Origin: Acanthaster planci
Taxonomy: Eukaryota; Echinodermata; Asteroidea; Valvatida; Acanthasteridae
Assembly (NCBI RefSeq): GCF_001949145.1
Contig: NW_019091367.1
Coordinates: 1,764,596 to 1,828,595, forward strand
Length of the DNA stretch: 64,000 nt
Direction of reading: 5' to 3'
Of the stretch, positions 1-14,100 are shown piece by piece. Both the position numbers and the translations under genes were made by a program. Position 1 is the stretch's first letter. Each line of letters begins with the position of its first letter. The notes under the pieces are model-generated. The model searched no databases, was not told the origin of the DNA, and saw only the letters and a list, made by a program, of their open reading frames with translations.

Positions 1-3000
1 GTTTACTTTCCTCTTCTTCCTTGGGGTTGGCTAAATTGAGTTGGAGGTCAGTTTGTTCATGTTGAACATCAGTTGCGTTGACTTCCTGAAGATGACCACT
101 CGATCATAGAGGTGGCAGCAAGGCCTTGTCTCTCCCACAGCCAGTTGGGCTGACTCGTTTGTTTTCTGGTCTCTCTATTTTGTGGAAGGCCCTGTCTGAG
201 GGTTTTTTTTTTTGGCATATTCCGCCTGCAGTTTGAGTCACCCTAGTGGAATTACAGATCCCAAGAAGATTGTGCTCCAATTCTCTGCTGAGATCACACT
301 GTCCAAAATAGATCATGAGGAGGCTTGGCATTTATCAGTTTCAGCAGTTCCTGTTTTTCTAAGAATCTGATCCTCTGTTTAATCAGGCTGTTTAATCATT
401 GGGTTTGTTTGCAATGTTGCGGCAGAAAAATTCCAAGTGATTCATTCAGATACATGTATGTGTGCACAACATGGCAGTGCTAAGGAGATTCAGTGTAACA
501 CGTACATGTGTGTGTATCAAGAAAGAGTCTTTCTCCCACAACATTTACATCAACCCTAAAAGTCCTGACTCCCTCACCTGTTGGAGCATTAAGGAATGTG
601 GGGTTATTCATGTGACTCACTTTTATAAGAAACCTGGAAAAAAATCTGAGAGTCGTTTGTTTTTTCGCCACAATTTGTGGGTGAAAGGTGGGGACGAACA
701 TCACGCACATGGAAAACTGTCAAAAAGATCCTGAGATTGAGAATGCCTGTATTTTCCAAAATGGTTTGCGTTAACATGTGTGTGCCAATGTGTGTATCAA
801 GCACAGGATGAATGCCAGAGCTGCAGTTTTTCAAGCTTCTATGAGACCGCAAGTTTGCGCCATCTACAGTCACGCGAAGGCTTGCGTGGCTATCGCGGCC
901 ACCATTGTTGATTTCTATCTCCACTTTTCAACCACAGTGCACTGCAGTGAACATTGCATTACATCATTACATGTGTATTTTAGGTCTATATTTCAAAAAT
1001 ATGACCCACTTGCCGAGTCCAAACTTGCTGTGAAATACATGGACCTGCATGTTTACCTTCCTTGACTTTTTTGTTTGTTGGGATGTTTGTTTGTTTGTTT
1101 GTTTGTTTGTTTATTGGGGTGTTGGGGTTGTTTGTTTGTTTGGTTTTTTTTGACTGGATGTGTCCATACTTAAAGGTTCACATCTGCATGTGACGCACCT
1201 GAATTGTTGCCAGGTAGCCCTCATCCGTAATGGCATAACATGCATAATTTCCCTTTACAATCAATCACCTGTCCCAACTTCAGAAACAAATGTTTTGAAA
1301 TGGCAGGTGGTTGACATCATTATTGCCTATAGGGCAATCGTGAGTTTGCAGGAGGTCCAATAACCAACTGAATCATAGAGAGACCTAGAGAATCTCCAGA
1401 CAAGATCTCACAGCTGTTTTACATTAAAGGTGCTGGCATTTCGTCCTGCCGATGGAGGCTGTGATTTGTTCAATGTGCATTCTGGCTGCTAAGCTCTGAA
1501 AATGCTAGGCAATCAAACTATTAGCTTAGCTTAGCAAGAACAGGTTACCAGCTGGAAAGCCACACAATGTATATTTCCTGTGACTGGTTCTCTGCTGACT
1601 CCAGTGTAGTCCACTAGTTAGTTTATCAAAATGCTTTGTTAAGCAGCAAATTAGGCGCTGGTGGTGATGTACGCAGCATCAGAAGAAAAACAAGTTGTAG
1701 CTGTTTTGCCTATGAACATTGGTTTCCCATCTCAGAGTACATACTCACAATACAGGCAGTGAAAGTACTGTTGATTCATAATGTTGAATTCACAGTCACA
1801 ACAGATATATATTTTCTTTTGCGGTGCACATCCTCAGCTTTTTGCAAAATAAGGGACAAAAAGCCATCTCTAAAACCAGGAAAGGGAATATGAGCCATGC
1901 AGTTGAAAGAAAAACGGAAACTTGAACATTTGTCACGAATGCGGTTAGTAGTTTGCTGCTTTATGCAAGCAAATAGGCTGATACCCTCAAAACTTCTTCC
2001 TCTTGATGGCTGCAGTCAGATAGGATCTTTGGCACGTGGATGTCAGTCACAAGGATATGATGCTGAAACACTTGCGTCATCTTTTGTGGCTGCGATGACA
2101 TGAGGCCGTCGTAGGAGGGTTGGACTTTGACAGAACGGACTCTGCAAGGTGTCACTTACAAATGTACATGTAGAAAGATTTCAACCAAACTTCAAGCTGA
2201 GAGGTGCCCCTGTAGATCATTTTTATGACTCATGCACATCATAAGCTGCAATCTGATTATCCCAGTACACGGTATGCAGTGCTTGATATTAGGCCAGCTT
2301 GGGGGGAAAAAAGTGGTGGTGCAAAAAGTGCTAGCATGATCAACTTCATCGTCTTGTTATCAGCTTTTGATTGAACAAAGTCACTCTTGTCAAATGTCAT
2401 GAGAACTAAAAACCAGAGCAAAACAGCAAAAGGATTTACCTTTTGTTTTAGATTTCCCTCAGATGTTTTGTCTGGCCATATCTGCTTTTGGTCAGACAAC
2501 TACCAAAAATGCTTAGAAGATGGCAACTGTCTGAGTTTCATTTCTTTCTCTTGTATTGGGACCTTTTGTGAGCCCATTTACGAGCCATGTTAATAGATTT
2601 ATACATGTAAACTAAGTCCGTTGAAACGACACATTCCTGTCACAGAGATGATATCTTCCCCAGCTTTTACTGACAGGTGTACTTGTAATCTGGCTCTTTG
2701 TTATGCACAAGTGACCATCTTGCCAGCAGCCACGTCCTTCTTCATCTTGTCAGCGACTTAATCTGTGTCTGCATGCGGTGTCACCATGGCTTAAAAACAT
2801 TTGCAGTACACTTGCTTATCACCAAAGTGCATTGCATATCAGGTCCAAGTTATCGTGAGGCCATGGTGAACTTTCAAATGGATAGTTAATTGGAACCCAA
2901 TCCCATCTTAAGCTTATCGCCCCAGTAAAATCTTCCTCCCAAAGTGTACCGATGTGGGCTTGGAACTTGCTGGAATTCGTGCAAATCTGGCATAACATAC

Positions 3001-5006
3001 ACATGTACATGTATTCATAAATATACCTCAGTCTCCCTATTCAACAAAGTGTAACTTGACCCTGTATTAGCATTTGATAATGCCTGCTGAGAAATGATAA
3101 TGCCTGCTGCGTAAATCACATGCTGGCACTTGGATACGAGACAGTTTAATCGATTCTGATTGGTTAAGAGTCTGCATGCAGCTTGTCATGTGCCCGCCAA
3201 GTTCATATAAGGAAGTTCAATTGGATAACTTGCACAAGGAATATACCATAAAATGGACCGGGGCGTTTAGAAAAAAGAAAGTACAATTCTAGAACAGAAT
3301 CGTTGGAAATCCATCATACATGCATATGCACTTCTTTTGACTCGCTGACTAAAAATGGTATTTATGAGTGGGAATTTATAAGACGGTCAAGCACATGTTT
3401 AAGACGGCCTAGTACATATTTATTCCCTTACTAATATGCGCACTCGAACTGTGTTGGCACATTGCTCCCATTTAAAACAACATTAGTTTTGCAGTCTTGT
3501 ACCCATGTCAAAAAACACTGGTGTGGGCTGCGATAGCTTCAGGATGGTCCGGGTTCAACTTTAATCATAGTGTAATGACCAGTAGCCACTTCACAAATTT
3601 AGCAACAATTAAAAAATTCTCAGCTCTCCAAACCGTGCTGGATGGCCCATGCTCAAATGTGTTGGGTTTTCAAATGCAGTAAATTAGTACAAATGAAAAC
3701 CTACATATTTTTCCACTTTGGCTTCTAAACAGAAACTGCCATTCTGAGGTTCAGTCCAGATATTTTGCAAAGCCCAATTTAAACTCTCCAGACCACTCCT
3801 TTCTTGCATCTTTGCAGTATGCACAGAAATTTTACAAACAGCAGTGCAACATTTTTCTCAAATGAAGTCCAACCTTCTTCATTTTCAAATAATTCCCAGA
3901 GTAAATACCAGAGTAAAGCCTGACTCTCTGAAAAAAGTGGAAGAATGTTTAATACTAATGTGAGAAGTCTTGAGAAATTTATTTTGCCACATAAATGTAC
4001 AGTCACTGTTGGTGCACACTGTTGGTGTAGGCAAGCTGCAGTACTCAAGTGGATGATTCATTCTCACAGTACACAGTTGCTCCTGGATCTCTCTCACTTC
4101 CTGTCACCCGGGGAGAGTTGAAGCACATGTGGGTCTGAATGTCCAACCAGTTGCCTGGATATTTTAGGAGAGCGAGGGCATGCACACGGCTCTTTTTTGT
4201 ACTTTTTTCTGGCAGGTGGGAGGGGAGCGCTATTTTTTTTAAGACTCGGCCTGTAGTGAGGTGTCGCCCGTGGAGTTGGATGTAAACATTGTGCAATCTG
4301 GGCTGGTCTAATTTGCCTTTTGTGGGTTTTTTTCGAAACGTAATTGAGTTGGGAATTTCTCAACATGTTGCCAGTCCCGGGTTACTCGCTGGAAGTGTGT
4401 TTAGGAATGCTGTGAATTGACATAGTCAGCCAGCCGTGGCAGGCATTGTACTCTTTCTGCTCTCTCCCTCTTCCCCCCCCCTCACCTGAACTCCGGGGGA
4501 ACTCTCTGGTGAAGTGTGCATGTGTCAGCTGGTCCGTTGGGATGTGCAGTGCCAACTTGCTACGGCTTCTCAGAGCTGGAAGAGACTTAGGGGATATGTG
4601 AATCACATTTCTATTGTCTGACTGCAGTGTATGCCCTTGGAATTGCAATTTGATCAAAATAGCAGAGATCTTGCAGTTGACACTGCCCAAGCTTGCTGTT
4701 CAACTCTTGTAAACACAGGATAGAACTTACCTATGGATTAATGCTGTGCACTGGTGTGGAATTCCTGGTGTTTGGGAGTGCTACAAGACAATGTTGTTTG
4801 TGTTTCAGTGCTTGAAATGTGGTCACAACTCTTGACCAACTGGTAATGTACACGTGTGCACTCACGCTGAGCTAGAGGGAAATTTCACAGATGGCAACAT
4901 GTAAAATACGGCGTTGACACTGCTAAGATGCAGCCCTACATGAGTCTTGTCGGCCACCGCCGTGAGCTTTAAACCGTGAAAGGATTTACTACATTACTAG
5001 CCACCA
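1..5006. other. upstream flank or upstream intron, no exon recognised
   Basis: AT-rich with scattered TACATGTA palindromes, a (TTTG)n run at 1083-1118 and a poly-C stretch near 4471. No carbonic-anhydrase or FN3 coding similarity seen in any frame. If exon 1 at 5007 is real, about 4400-5006 would hold promoter and 5' UTR. Confidence 0.5.
1083..1118. repeat. (TTTG)n microsatellite
   Basis: About eight to nine consecutive GTTT units, continuing imperfectly to about 1150. Confidence 0.9.
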
Positions 5007-5157
5007 ATGATCGGGCTGGCATTTCTGGATCCCTGCGTCCAGCTCATAGGGGGATGGGAGACGGTCTTCCTCTTCTTGTTCGTCAGTCTGTGCGTCTTGC
5101 AGATACGGTGCGCCCTCAGGCATGGAGGAAGGTGTAGGGTGTGCGCGAGAAGGCCCA
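5007..5157 (+). CDS. candidate first exon: signal peptide of the receptor phosphatase
   Basis: ATG at 5007 opens a GC3-rich frame of 50 codons plus one base, ending at a perfect GTAAGT donor (5158). An in-frame TAG lies 9 nt upstream. A hydrophobic core of about 15 residues ([15 protein letters not shown], ~19-33) is followed by a Cys/Arg-rich stretch. Its phase-1 end matches the phase needed by the FN3 exon at 6364, so it joins in frame. Codon bias resembles the other receptor exons. Doubts: the positive charges after the core could favour a signal anchor, the Kozak context is weak (C at -3), and it could be an alternative first exon if carbonic-anhydrase exons exist upstream of the window. 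Confidence 0.5.
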
Positions 5158-8100
5158 GTAAGTTGTCAATGCCCCTCCCCCTTTTTTTACTGCCACTATA
5201 TGCAAGGAATATGTCGTAAAACGAGAGCCTCGTTTGTCTGTAGGCATGGATTGATCTCGGCAGGATATTCAATGGAAGATATGATTACCTACGTGCTTCT
5301 ACTGAAGACCCTTTGGTCATCTGTTATGCATCCAAAAATAAATGGAAAGTAATGGAAGAAATGCTACACTACCGTATATGGGTCATTCCATGAGGTTGGG
5401 GCACAATTTGTGACGGTGTCCTTGTTACATGGTAACTTTTACCAGCTGTTATGAGCTGCAGAGTTGGTCATTTACTCCGTAAAAATAGCACACACCTCTG
5501 TATTCAGCCTTGCAAGATGTATAACAATGGCAATTTGGAATCCACTTGCAGGGAAATAGCTGTTCATTTTCAAGTAATCCATGTAACAATTGGCACTGTC
5601 ACAAATTGTGCCCCAACCTCATGGAATGACCCATAGAAAAATGCGAAAAATTTTCCGTTTTTGCGGAGCTTTCCGCTGAAACTTTGGGTAATGGAAGGTG
5701 ATCTCTCTGTCCCATCCAGAGATATTCTTTCCTGTTGACTGAAAAGAAAAGATTTGTGAAAAGTATACAGATTTCTTTTCTCTATGTCTCACTTGCAATT
5801 TTTCCAATTTCAAGTTTGTCAAGGGTAACAAAATTACGGTTTTGGAAAATAGGCAACCATGTTGGGACCAACAATGCAAGGTCTCTTAGCTGGAGATCAT
5901 GCCTTCGGGTCTCTGGCTCACATAGATGTGCATGATACACCAGCAGATTACGGTGCTGAGGAATGAGCCAAATTTTTCAATTTTTGTAGCACGCAAGTAG
6001 TAATCAATGCATAATTGCTTCTTAGATGTACATGTACGCACCTTTGCTTTCATGCCGAGGCGTGCCTCTGTGGAGCCACATTATGGTATGTGAAGGGGAG
6101 AGGGCATTTCTACCTACAGTAAGAATGTTCCTAGTGCCGACACACCTAAATGCATGCAGTTTGCGTGCAGCTCAGAGAGCAGGAGTACATGAGAATTTTC
6201 ATCAGAATGTACACAAAATGTGTGAGGACGTTGGGCATATGGTGGTAGCAGTGCTCAAGTAGTCTCTATCCTTTTACTTTGGCACTGTTTGGGGGGCACG
6301 TATTCTATGAAACCCTTTCTTGGTTGTCGTCCTTCAGACTTTGTTGTCTCGTTGTCTTTCCAGCTCCGGGCCCCCCAGTGAACGTCACCGTCAGGGACAT
6401 CGGCATGGGGAGGGTCAAGGTATCCTGGATGGAGCCTGAGGTGTTCTACAGGAGTGTGGACAGCTACACCATCACTTACTTGGATGTGGGCCGAAATGTC
6501 ACCATGAAGACTGTGGAGGTGAGTTTTGAATTCTTGCAGTCAGATGTGCATACATGTATGAAGCTCAAGAACAAGTTCGTTCAATATTTTTTCAAGGGGG
6601 AGTAGGTGAGGGCAGGTCAAACTTGGAATTATTTCCGAAATTTTATTGTGATGCACACGGGTGTGCCTTTACTTCATTTAAGGGAATAATTTGTGGATCC
6701 CTAATTTCTGGAATTACATGTACCCACTTGTATGTGCTGATCTGGGGCTGAAACTCAATTAGTGTCATTTGGGACATCCCTGTCCCATTTCCTTGAAATC
6801 CAGGACTTGATCTACATATGAAAGTGAATGGTGGTTGGCAGCGACAACATACATACCCATACATGTACATGTACAATGTACGTGCATGTGTGACAAAAAA
6901 CTTTCATATTGGCACCTACCACTGGTACTTTACCGGAGCGGTTCCTTCATGGAAGCAGTGTCAAATGAGTCATACATAAATCACAAGTATGGAAACAAAG
7001 ATAGTATGTCACAACAGGGACATGCATCAGTGCACGTGAACCAGTCTGATGAATATAAAAGTCACATGAGTAAATAGAACTGGTGCCCTGGGTTATGACA
7101 TACCTGTACATGTATTGCTCTCTACGGTATGTTGGAAGACTACATGTACGTGTACTGTTCTGTGAGACCCGTCGGCCATTTATACATGTCCTTTAGTGTG
7201 TGAGTTAATGTGTGTGTGTGAATGTTATTTGTCCTTCAATTTCAATTGTACCCAGTGTATTTGTTGGGTACATTGGTATTTTGAAACCTAAGAAGTATTG
7301 TCGTTTCGTGCACCATATCAAAGTCATTCATACGCACCAAGTCCAGAGGAGGTTGAGAACATTGGAATGTACTGTATTATGTAAAAACACCGTTGACCAG
7401 CGCTTTTTCTCATCATGCAAGGAAATGAAAACGATGATAGAAAGTGCCTCCCACAGGTTTTTAAAGTTTACTTGTAACACCTTGAAGTATACTTTTAGAA
7501 AGCAAGTTTAAAACCAAGAAATTGAATTTTCCCCTGTTTAATTCACAGACAATTTAATTTCAGGTATGATATAATTATTATGCATATTTAACAATCCATT
7601 GAATATTCAAGGTTAGTACAGCCCTATATGTACTTTAAAGTAATTTTGTTGGGGCAGGGCAGGGTGGATACCAATGTTGTAGGTCTCGAGACCGTATTTT
7701 TCCTGGCCTCAGTTTCGGTCTTCCAGGTCTCAACTACAACACTGGTGGAGACATAGAAATGTTGGCAGATGCATGCCATGGAGTTTTGTGTATTACAAAT
7801 AGGCTTACCTTGTTTACATACATGTACATGTGTATAGGCATACATATACAGGTTTACTCTCTTTCATTTGCTGTGCTTTTGATTTCGTCCCTTCTTGGTT
7901 TTGTCTTTTCTTTTTGCCGTCTCAGTTTCATTTTCTTTATGCTGATGAGTACCTCCCTTTTCATTGCGGAAGAATAGACCAGGACTAGAGAAACGAGCGA
8001 GCAAGGTTTCTTTTGATACGTGTGTTCACCCGCAGAGACATCGGGGAATTGGGATTAAGACTTCCAAATGTCAAGCCTGCTGAATTTCATTCTCCTCGGG

Positions 8101-11100
8101 GTTTCAGTTCTGAGCAGTGTCAGTGTTCAACAGCATAGGCTATCGGGCTCGTCTGGATATTTTTGCAGTGGGGTAACATGTGTCAGTGACTTTTTGCGTG
8201 TGTGCATGCGGATGAGTCGTTTGCGTCAGCGGAACTTGAAATACATGAAGCTTGTGGCTGTTTTGATGGTGTTGCTACTGGTGACATTGGCTGATTGGTT
8301 GACTGCACTGCACATGTGAGTTTTTTTGGGGGGGAGAAGGGCTGTCTGGGTATTGGTGGTTTATTTCTGTGGATCCTGCGTATCCCTGCTGTTACTACAC
8401 AGTGTCTGTATCTTTGAGAAATGTCCTACATGTAGGCCTACATGTAGTTTAATGGGTTCCTGCATCTTGTGTGGGAAATAACTTGTGCGTTACTGTCAAG
8501 TCTGCCAACTTTCACTCGCGAAAAAGCAAATTTTTCTCTGACCTACTGTTATTCAAGTTGTCGGACAGTTTGTTATTTCAATGAAGCAAGGTCATTTGAG
8601 ATAAAAATGCCCGATGTCCTTCCTACCAGCTTAGATGTAGTTGACACAATGCACGTTCATGTAGTACATGTAGCGTACATGTACTGCTATGCTGTATCTG
8701 TCAGTCCGTAGGGTTTATCTCTTGTATATTAATGGATCCCCTTCCTGACTGGCCTGTGAAGTGCTTCATTCGGTTCACATGCTGCTGGAACACCGAATGG
8801 GCATATATTGTAGGTCGTTACGTACATTCACAGGTGAAAAGATTGCAGTTATATGTACATGTCACATGTGCATGTGTGTGTTATTGTTGCATGAATAAAG
8901 CAGATACAAGAGGGGCTATTTTGCCAAGACGTAACCATGAGCCTGGACTTCACGGGTCAGGTGACTATCATTTGCAGTGATTGTCTTGTGTTTATTCGTG
9001 GAGGAAAGAATGGTTCTTTCACAGTATGCAACAACAGTTTAGTGAAGGTGCAGTTAAACTCATATATGTACAATCTTGATTCGTTCAGATTGGTTGAGGC
9101 TAAAGTGATATAAGATTTGTTCCTACCGGTATTAGATTCACATGATAAACCCCCTTTAGTCCCTTCTGTATTTTGGGGGGATTACATACATGTACCCCAG
9201 GAGTTTTGTTAATGCTTTTTTTAAAGTTTGTCCAAGTTTGCAGTATGCACATGTAAACCCTACAATGGTTGATGGTCACACAAGATCCTACACGTACATG
9301 TACATTACCTATGTTAAAGCTACATGTAGCACCGGTCACTGAGCTGTGTCGAGATTTACATGTAATCTTGCCTCATATCGGCATGTGTCGACTTCATGGG
9401 GTAATTTCCCCCTGTATTTTCTCTTTCACTTGGTTAACCATAAGTGGCACTGAACAAACCAGAAATGAATCATTGTACTACATGTACATGGAACTAATCA
9501 GGTTTGGTTAAGGCTCATCATTGCTCAACTTCATAAGGTTTATATGAGAAATGCAAAGCTTGGGGTTTTTTGGGGGGGAGGGGATTATGAAAAACTTGTT
9601 TACATGTAGCTGTGAGAGAAACTTCAAGGTTTTCTGCCCAGTTCCCAAGAAGAAAAGACAGCCTTTTTAGATGACAAGGAACTAATTTAACAGCTGTTAA
9701 TATTGATAAGGAACAGTTGTCCTAAAGCCATGATTGTCCCAGTCCAAGAAATTTCATCTAATTAAAACATTGCCCAGCTGAGCAAACTGCTCTGTGAAAC
9801 AGACTGTAAACTTTTATACATGTAGGGTATATTGTGTAGCAGCACCACAGATTTGCGGCAGAGTGTTTGTATGGTGTGAATTAAAACTGGGTTTCTTGAA
9901 ATTGGCTGCAGTACGTACGGTACATGTACCGGTACATGTACACGATCATTTGCTTTAGATTTGGTTTAAAAAAAAAACATTAACGGCTCCACTCCACACA
10001 GAAAACCCCCCCAACAACACAACCAACAGAATTGGGCCTGTGTGACTTGCCATGGTCACACACCTTCCCCTGGCCAGGGGTCTCATCTACAGGTACCGGT
10101 AGGATTGAAATCTCTGGCCAGCAACTTGTACCAGCACCGGTAAAAGCTGTCTGTCCACTCTTGTTCCAGGTATTCCGAAACTGATTTCCTCGGTGGTTTG
10201 ATTCTGTTTGAGATTTTGCCCAGTTTCCGTCGCGCCCATTGCGTTGGAAGGAGATGCAAGTATTGATTCACTGGTGTTTAAAAGATTTACATGTACATGT
10301 ACATGTATGTAGAAGAAGATGGAAGTTTTTCCGTTTTGTGAAGTCTCAGAAACTTCCTTTCCAGTGTTGATTTTTTTTTTTTTTTGGCCTGGCCTACTAC
10401 TGTACATGTACTGGTACATCCCTTTTGACAAGGCATGCCTATACCACATGAAATGATTGAAGCCTTTGCATGCGAGCATTTTGTGGTCATGCACATTTTG
10501 AATGAAGAGTTCACTCAAGCATTAGTACTTACACGAAGCTGTAGGGACTACAAATATGTTGAATGACAGTCACTGTTGGAGCAAATTTGTCAATTTGTAA
10601 CACGGCCCCTAATTTCCCAAAGAAAAATTGTTCCCTCGGTGGGGGCCAGTCAGAGCACAAGAGTTTAAGCTGATGTAGTTATTTCTCCATTTTTTCGGTG
10701 GCCTGAAGATCTTATTATGTGTGTGCGTGTAGATTTAGCAATAATTTATAAAAAAAAAAACCGGAGTTGAAACACGGTCCATCATGACTGTGGTCTCACA
10801 GCAAAGCACTCATCATCCTGTGTAGAATTGCAGAACACTACTCCCAAAAATTGATTAGTTGGCCGTGGTTGATAAGGGAAGTCGCCCAGCTGGAAAAAAA
10901 AGTCCAATTCCTCTAATAAAAGGAACTGACATTGAAATAAAATTGCAAAGGGAAATGGTATGAAAGCGAAACCACCCACATGTACATACAGTGTGATTTT
11001 TTTTTTTTCTTTTGACCCGGTGCGTCGCTTGGCATGACTGAACAGCACCGAGAAATTACAGATGTGTCACTGCCGTTGGAAATGGAGCAAGAATTTTTTT

Positions 11101-14100
11101 TATCTCAGTGAAAATTGCACAAATTCTATCGGGTGTGCTGACCATAGATTCACTCTGTGTGCAGTGTTTGTTGCTCTGAAGAAAGTATACATTTGTTTAC
11201 ATACCTGTAACTGTGTATATTGTACATTGTGTGGTCACACAAACTCACTCTTGTTTTTTAAATGCTGATTTGAAAGGTACGTATGTTTTTTAAATCTTTT
11301 TGAAAATTTGCGAGCGATATCCAAGGTGTTGGTCGATTATTATTTGATGTGACGTGCACGTAACGGAATGTTTACATAGAAAGTACACCGTATTGTAGCC
11401 CATCAACTGTGCCAGGATTGATCTTGGGTGTGCCCATTTCTCTGCAGAGTGACAGACAGCTATTGTGTGTTTAGTCATCATGGTAGGTCGAGTGCCATTT
11501 GCGTTCCGCAGGCATGTGCCAGCATTATTTTGTGTAGCATTTAATCACATTATGATGATGAGATATTCCGTTATGTGTACACGCTGGTGGCGGTGGTAGG
11601 ATTTTTTAAGTAAAGAGTAACTACTCTGGTAATTGCGGCAGTGTGTTCAATGCACTGTATGTGTGTATATATATGGGAATAACGTTGGACTAGAGATGCA
11701 CCTGTGCTTGTGTATCAGACTTTGGTGAATACATACAAATACATGTATATGCATGTACCAGTACGTTTGTTCTGTAGAGTGAAAGTGCAGCCTGTTATGA
11801 TGTTAGAAAATGGATGTCATATACCAAATCTTCACAAAGGATGTACACATATCAGTGTGACCTCACATTAACTGTGTCGTTATTGATATGAAAAGTGTGT
11901 GCGACAGCTCCTGTTGGATGTACGTGTAAGTACCGATACATGTACTGTATATTAGTAATTAATAATCAACTTTTTAAGCATTTCTTTAGGTTTAACACAA
12001 TCTTAGTTTTCAATTTACTGTAGGTAGAGGTACATGTACATGTACCGCATGAATGTACATGTACACGTATATTTGTGCATCATAGATGGGTCTCATATGT
12101 TAAATTTCTCATGTTTATTCTAAAGTCTTGTTACATGTAGTTTATGAAATTAAAGTTGACAACCATTCTTCACCTTAACCTGAGTAAATACAAATTAGTA
12201 TCTCGTCCCCAATTGCTTCCTGGTTTTCTTCTCATACCACCCACATTTTTAAGTTCTTAATTTGTCTTTTACTTTTTTTTGTTTTCCAGCATATTGTATG
12301 TACTGTGTGTTCTGCATATCATTGTATACTCACACTCAAAACCTGTTTGGTAAGGCAATCGCTCCTTCAGGCACAAAAGCATTGATCAGCAAATTATTCA
12401 GTCAAATCCATCCTCAATCGTGTAAAATTTTGGAAGAAAAATGTTCAACCCTTAAAAGGTGGAGAGGTGGCTTTTCTCCCATTTCTCAAATAAAAAGAAG
12501 GAAAAGAAACTGAATCAATTTGTAAATCAACCCATTAAAAGTGTCCAGATTCTAAAGTCCTCATCAAAAGCGTGTGGTGTGCTTAAGATTCTTATGAATG
12601 TGTTCTCGATCAAAGTCATCGGTAAATCACCAATTTTCTAGAGCACTTGAGGGCAAGGTTTCCTGAGCAGTTTGGAGGTCTCCCGCATCATTCTCGTTGC
12701 CTTCCTTGAACTTGTATCAGCAGGATGCAGGACGTAGCTCCTTTTGTACTGTTAACTCTCAGAGAAGATCCTCTCTCAGCCAACAATTCCTTAATGCTTC
12801 CACCCTCCCGCCCCCCCAAAAATTAAGGATGATATAAGGCTCTCTGAGGGTAATGCATGATGATCCAAAGATCATTTTAAGACAACATCAGGATACAGGA
12901 ATCTGCCTTCGCCTAAACTTCTTAAGAGATTTTCCTTCCTTCCTTTCAACCCTGGAGCTTCTTGAAGGTACATGTTGCACTGGGGATATCATTTGCTCAG
13001 TGCCAGTGGCAATGATTTTGAAATCCCGGTCATAGAGTCAGGAGGTTTGAATTGATCCATCAAATTCATCAACCCTTCCTTGCTTTTCGTCATCCAGGAA
13101 TTATGAATGCACATTTTGACTGCATATAGTAGAGTCCCCTAACATGGTGCACTTGGACGTTCGCTTGACGTTCTTCGCACGGTGTTGCCAAACCTCTTTT
13201 TTGAAAAGCTTACAACTTATTTTGTTAAAAACTGGCACTATTTCCTTCATGATACTTTTAGTTGAACCTGTGTGAACACATTCAGTGTTATGAAATTTGT
13301 TCCAAATTCCAAACTGTCGGCATTTGGAAATTGGGGTCAAATTCAGCAGAGTGTTCCCTAACACAGTGCGCTTGAAAAAAATTTCTAAACAATCCCTTAC
13401 AGACTTTAACACAATTCTTTGAAGTTGATAAATTCTTGTAAAAGCATCATCACTTCCACTCAAATACCCATCCACAAGTTTGTCCGAAAATTCTTTTCCC
13501 AATTTTTGGGCACATTTTAAAAGAGTTCATTTGGCACATGGGAAAAAAAAATTGGAAAATCAGGTGAAAATGAAAGTTCATTCAAAATTTGCAGCAGGTA
13601 TCAGTACATGTAAATAAAATGAAGATTAATGAATCAGAATACTACCGGTAGGAGGTTGATGAAGTTGTAAAACTTGACTTAGAAATGTTTCCGTTCACTG
13701 GAGAATATTGTGAAAAACATCCCTCGGACATTAAAAAATACTGGTCTTCCTTTTCATTTTACTGTACAGCAAGTTTTATTTATTTCAAAGAGTATAAAAC
13801 ACTCTTTTCCAGCAATTAACTTCTTTCTTCATGTGACCCCTATATCCATGACCTTTGACCTTTTGAAATAAGAAAAAGTAAAAAAATACAGGGATTGTGT
13901 ACAAAAGAATGAATTTCCTTTGAAAATGATACCAGCCATCAAATATACAAATACAACAATTCAACAAAATCAAGGGATCAGAAGTCCTGATCAGCTGTTA
14001 GTGTTGTTAGTGAACATGTTGAAAGCACCCGTGTAAACATAGCATTTTTCATTGTCGTTTTGGATTTACCTTGCCACATTCTAGTTCGCAAGAATGTCTC

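Noticed and set aside
8068-8319. Signal-peptide-like frame ([20 protein letters not shown])
   Set aside because: Lies between the two FN3 half-exons; joining to exon 3 would give half a domain, and no good donor follows.
13101-13502. 133-residue minus-strand frame
   Set aside because: AT-rich codon use, no recognisable motif, no neighbouring exon; possibly transposon debris but unsupported.
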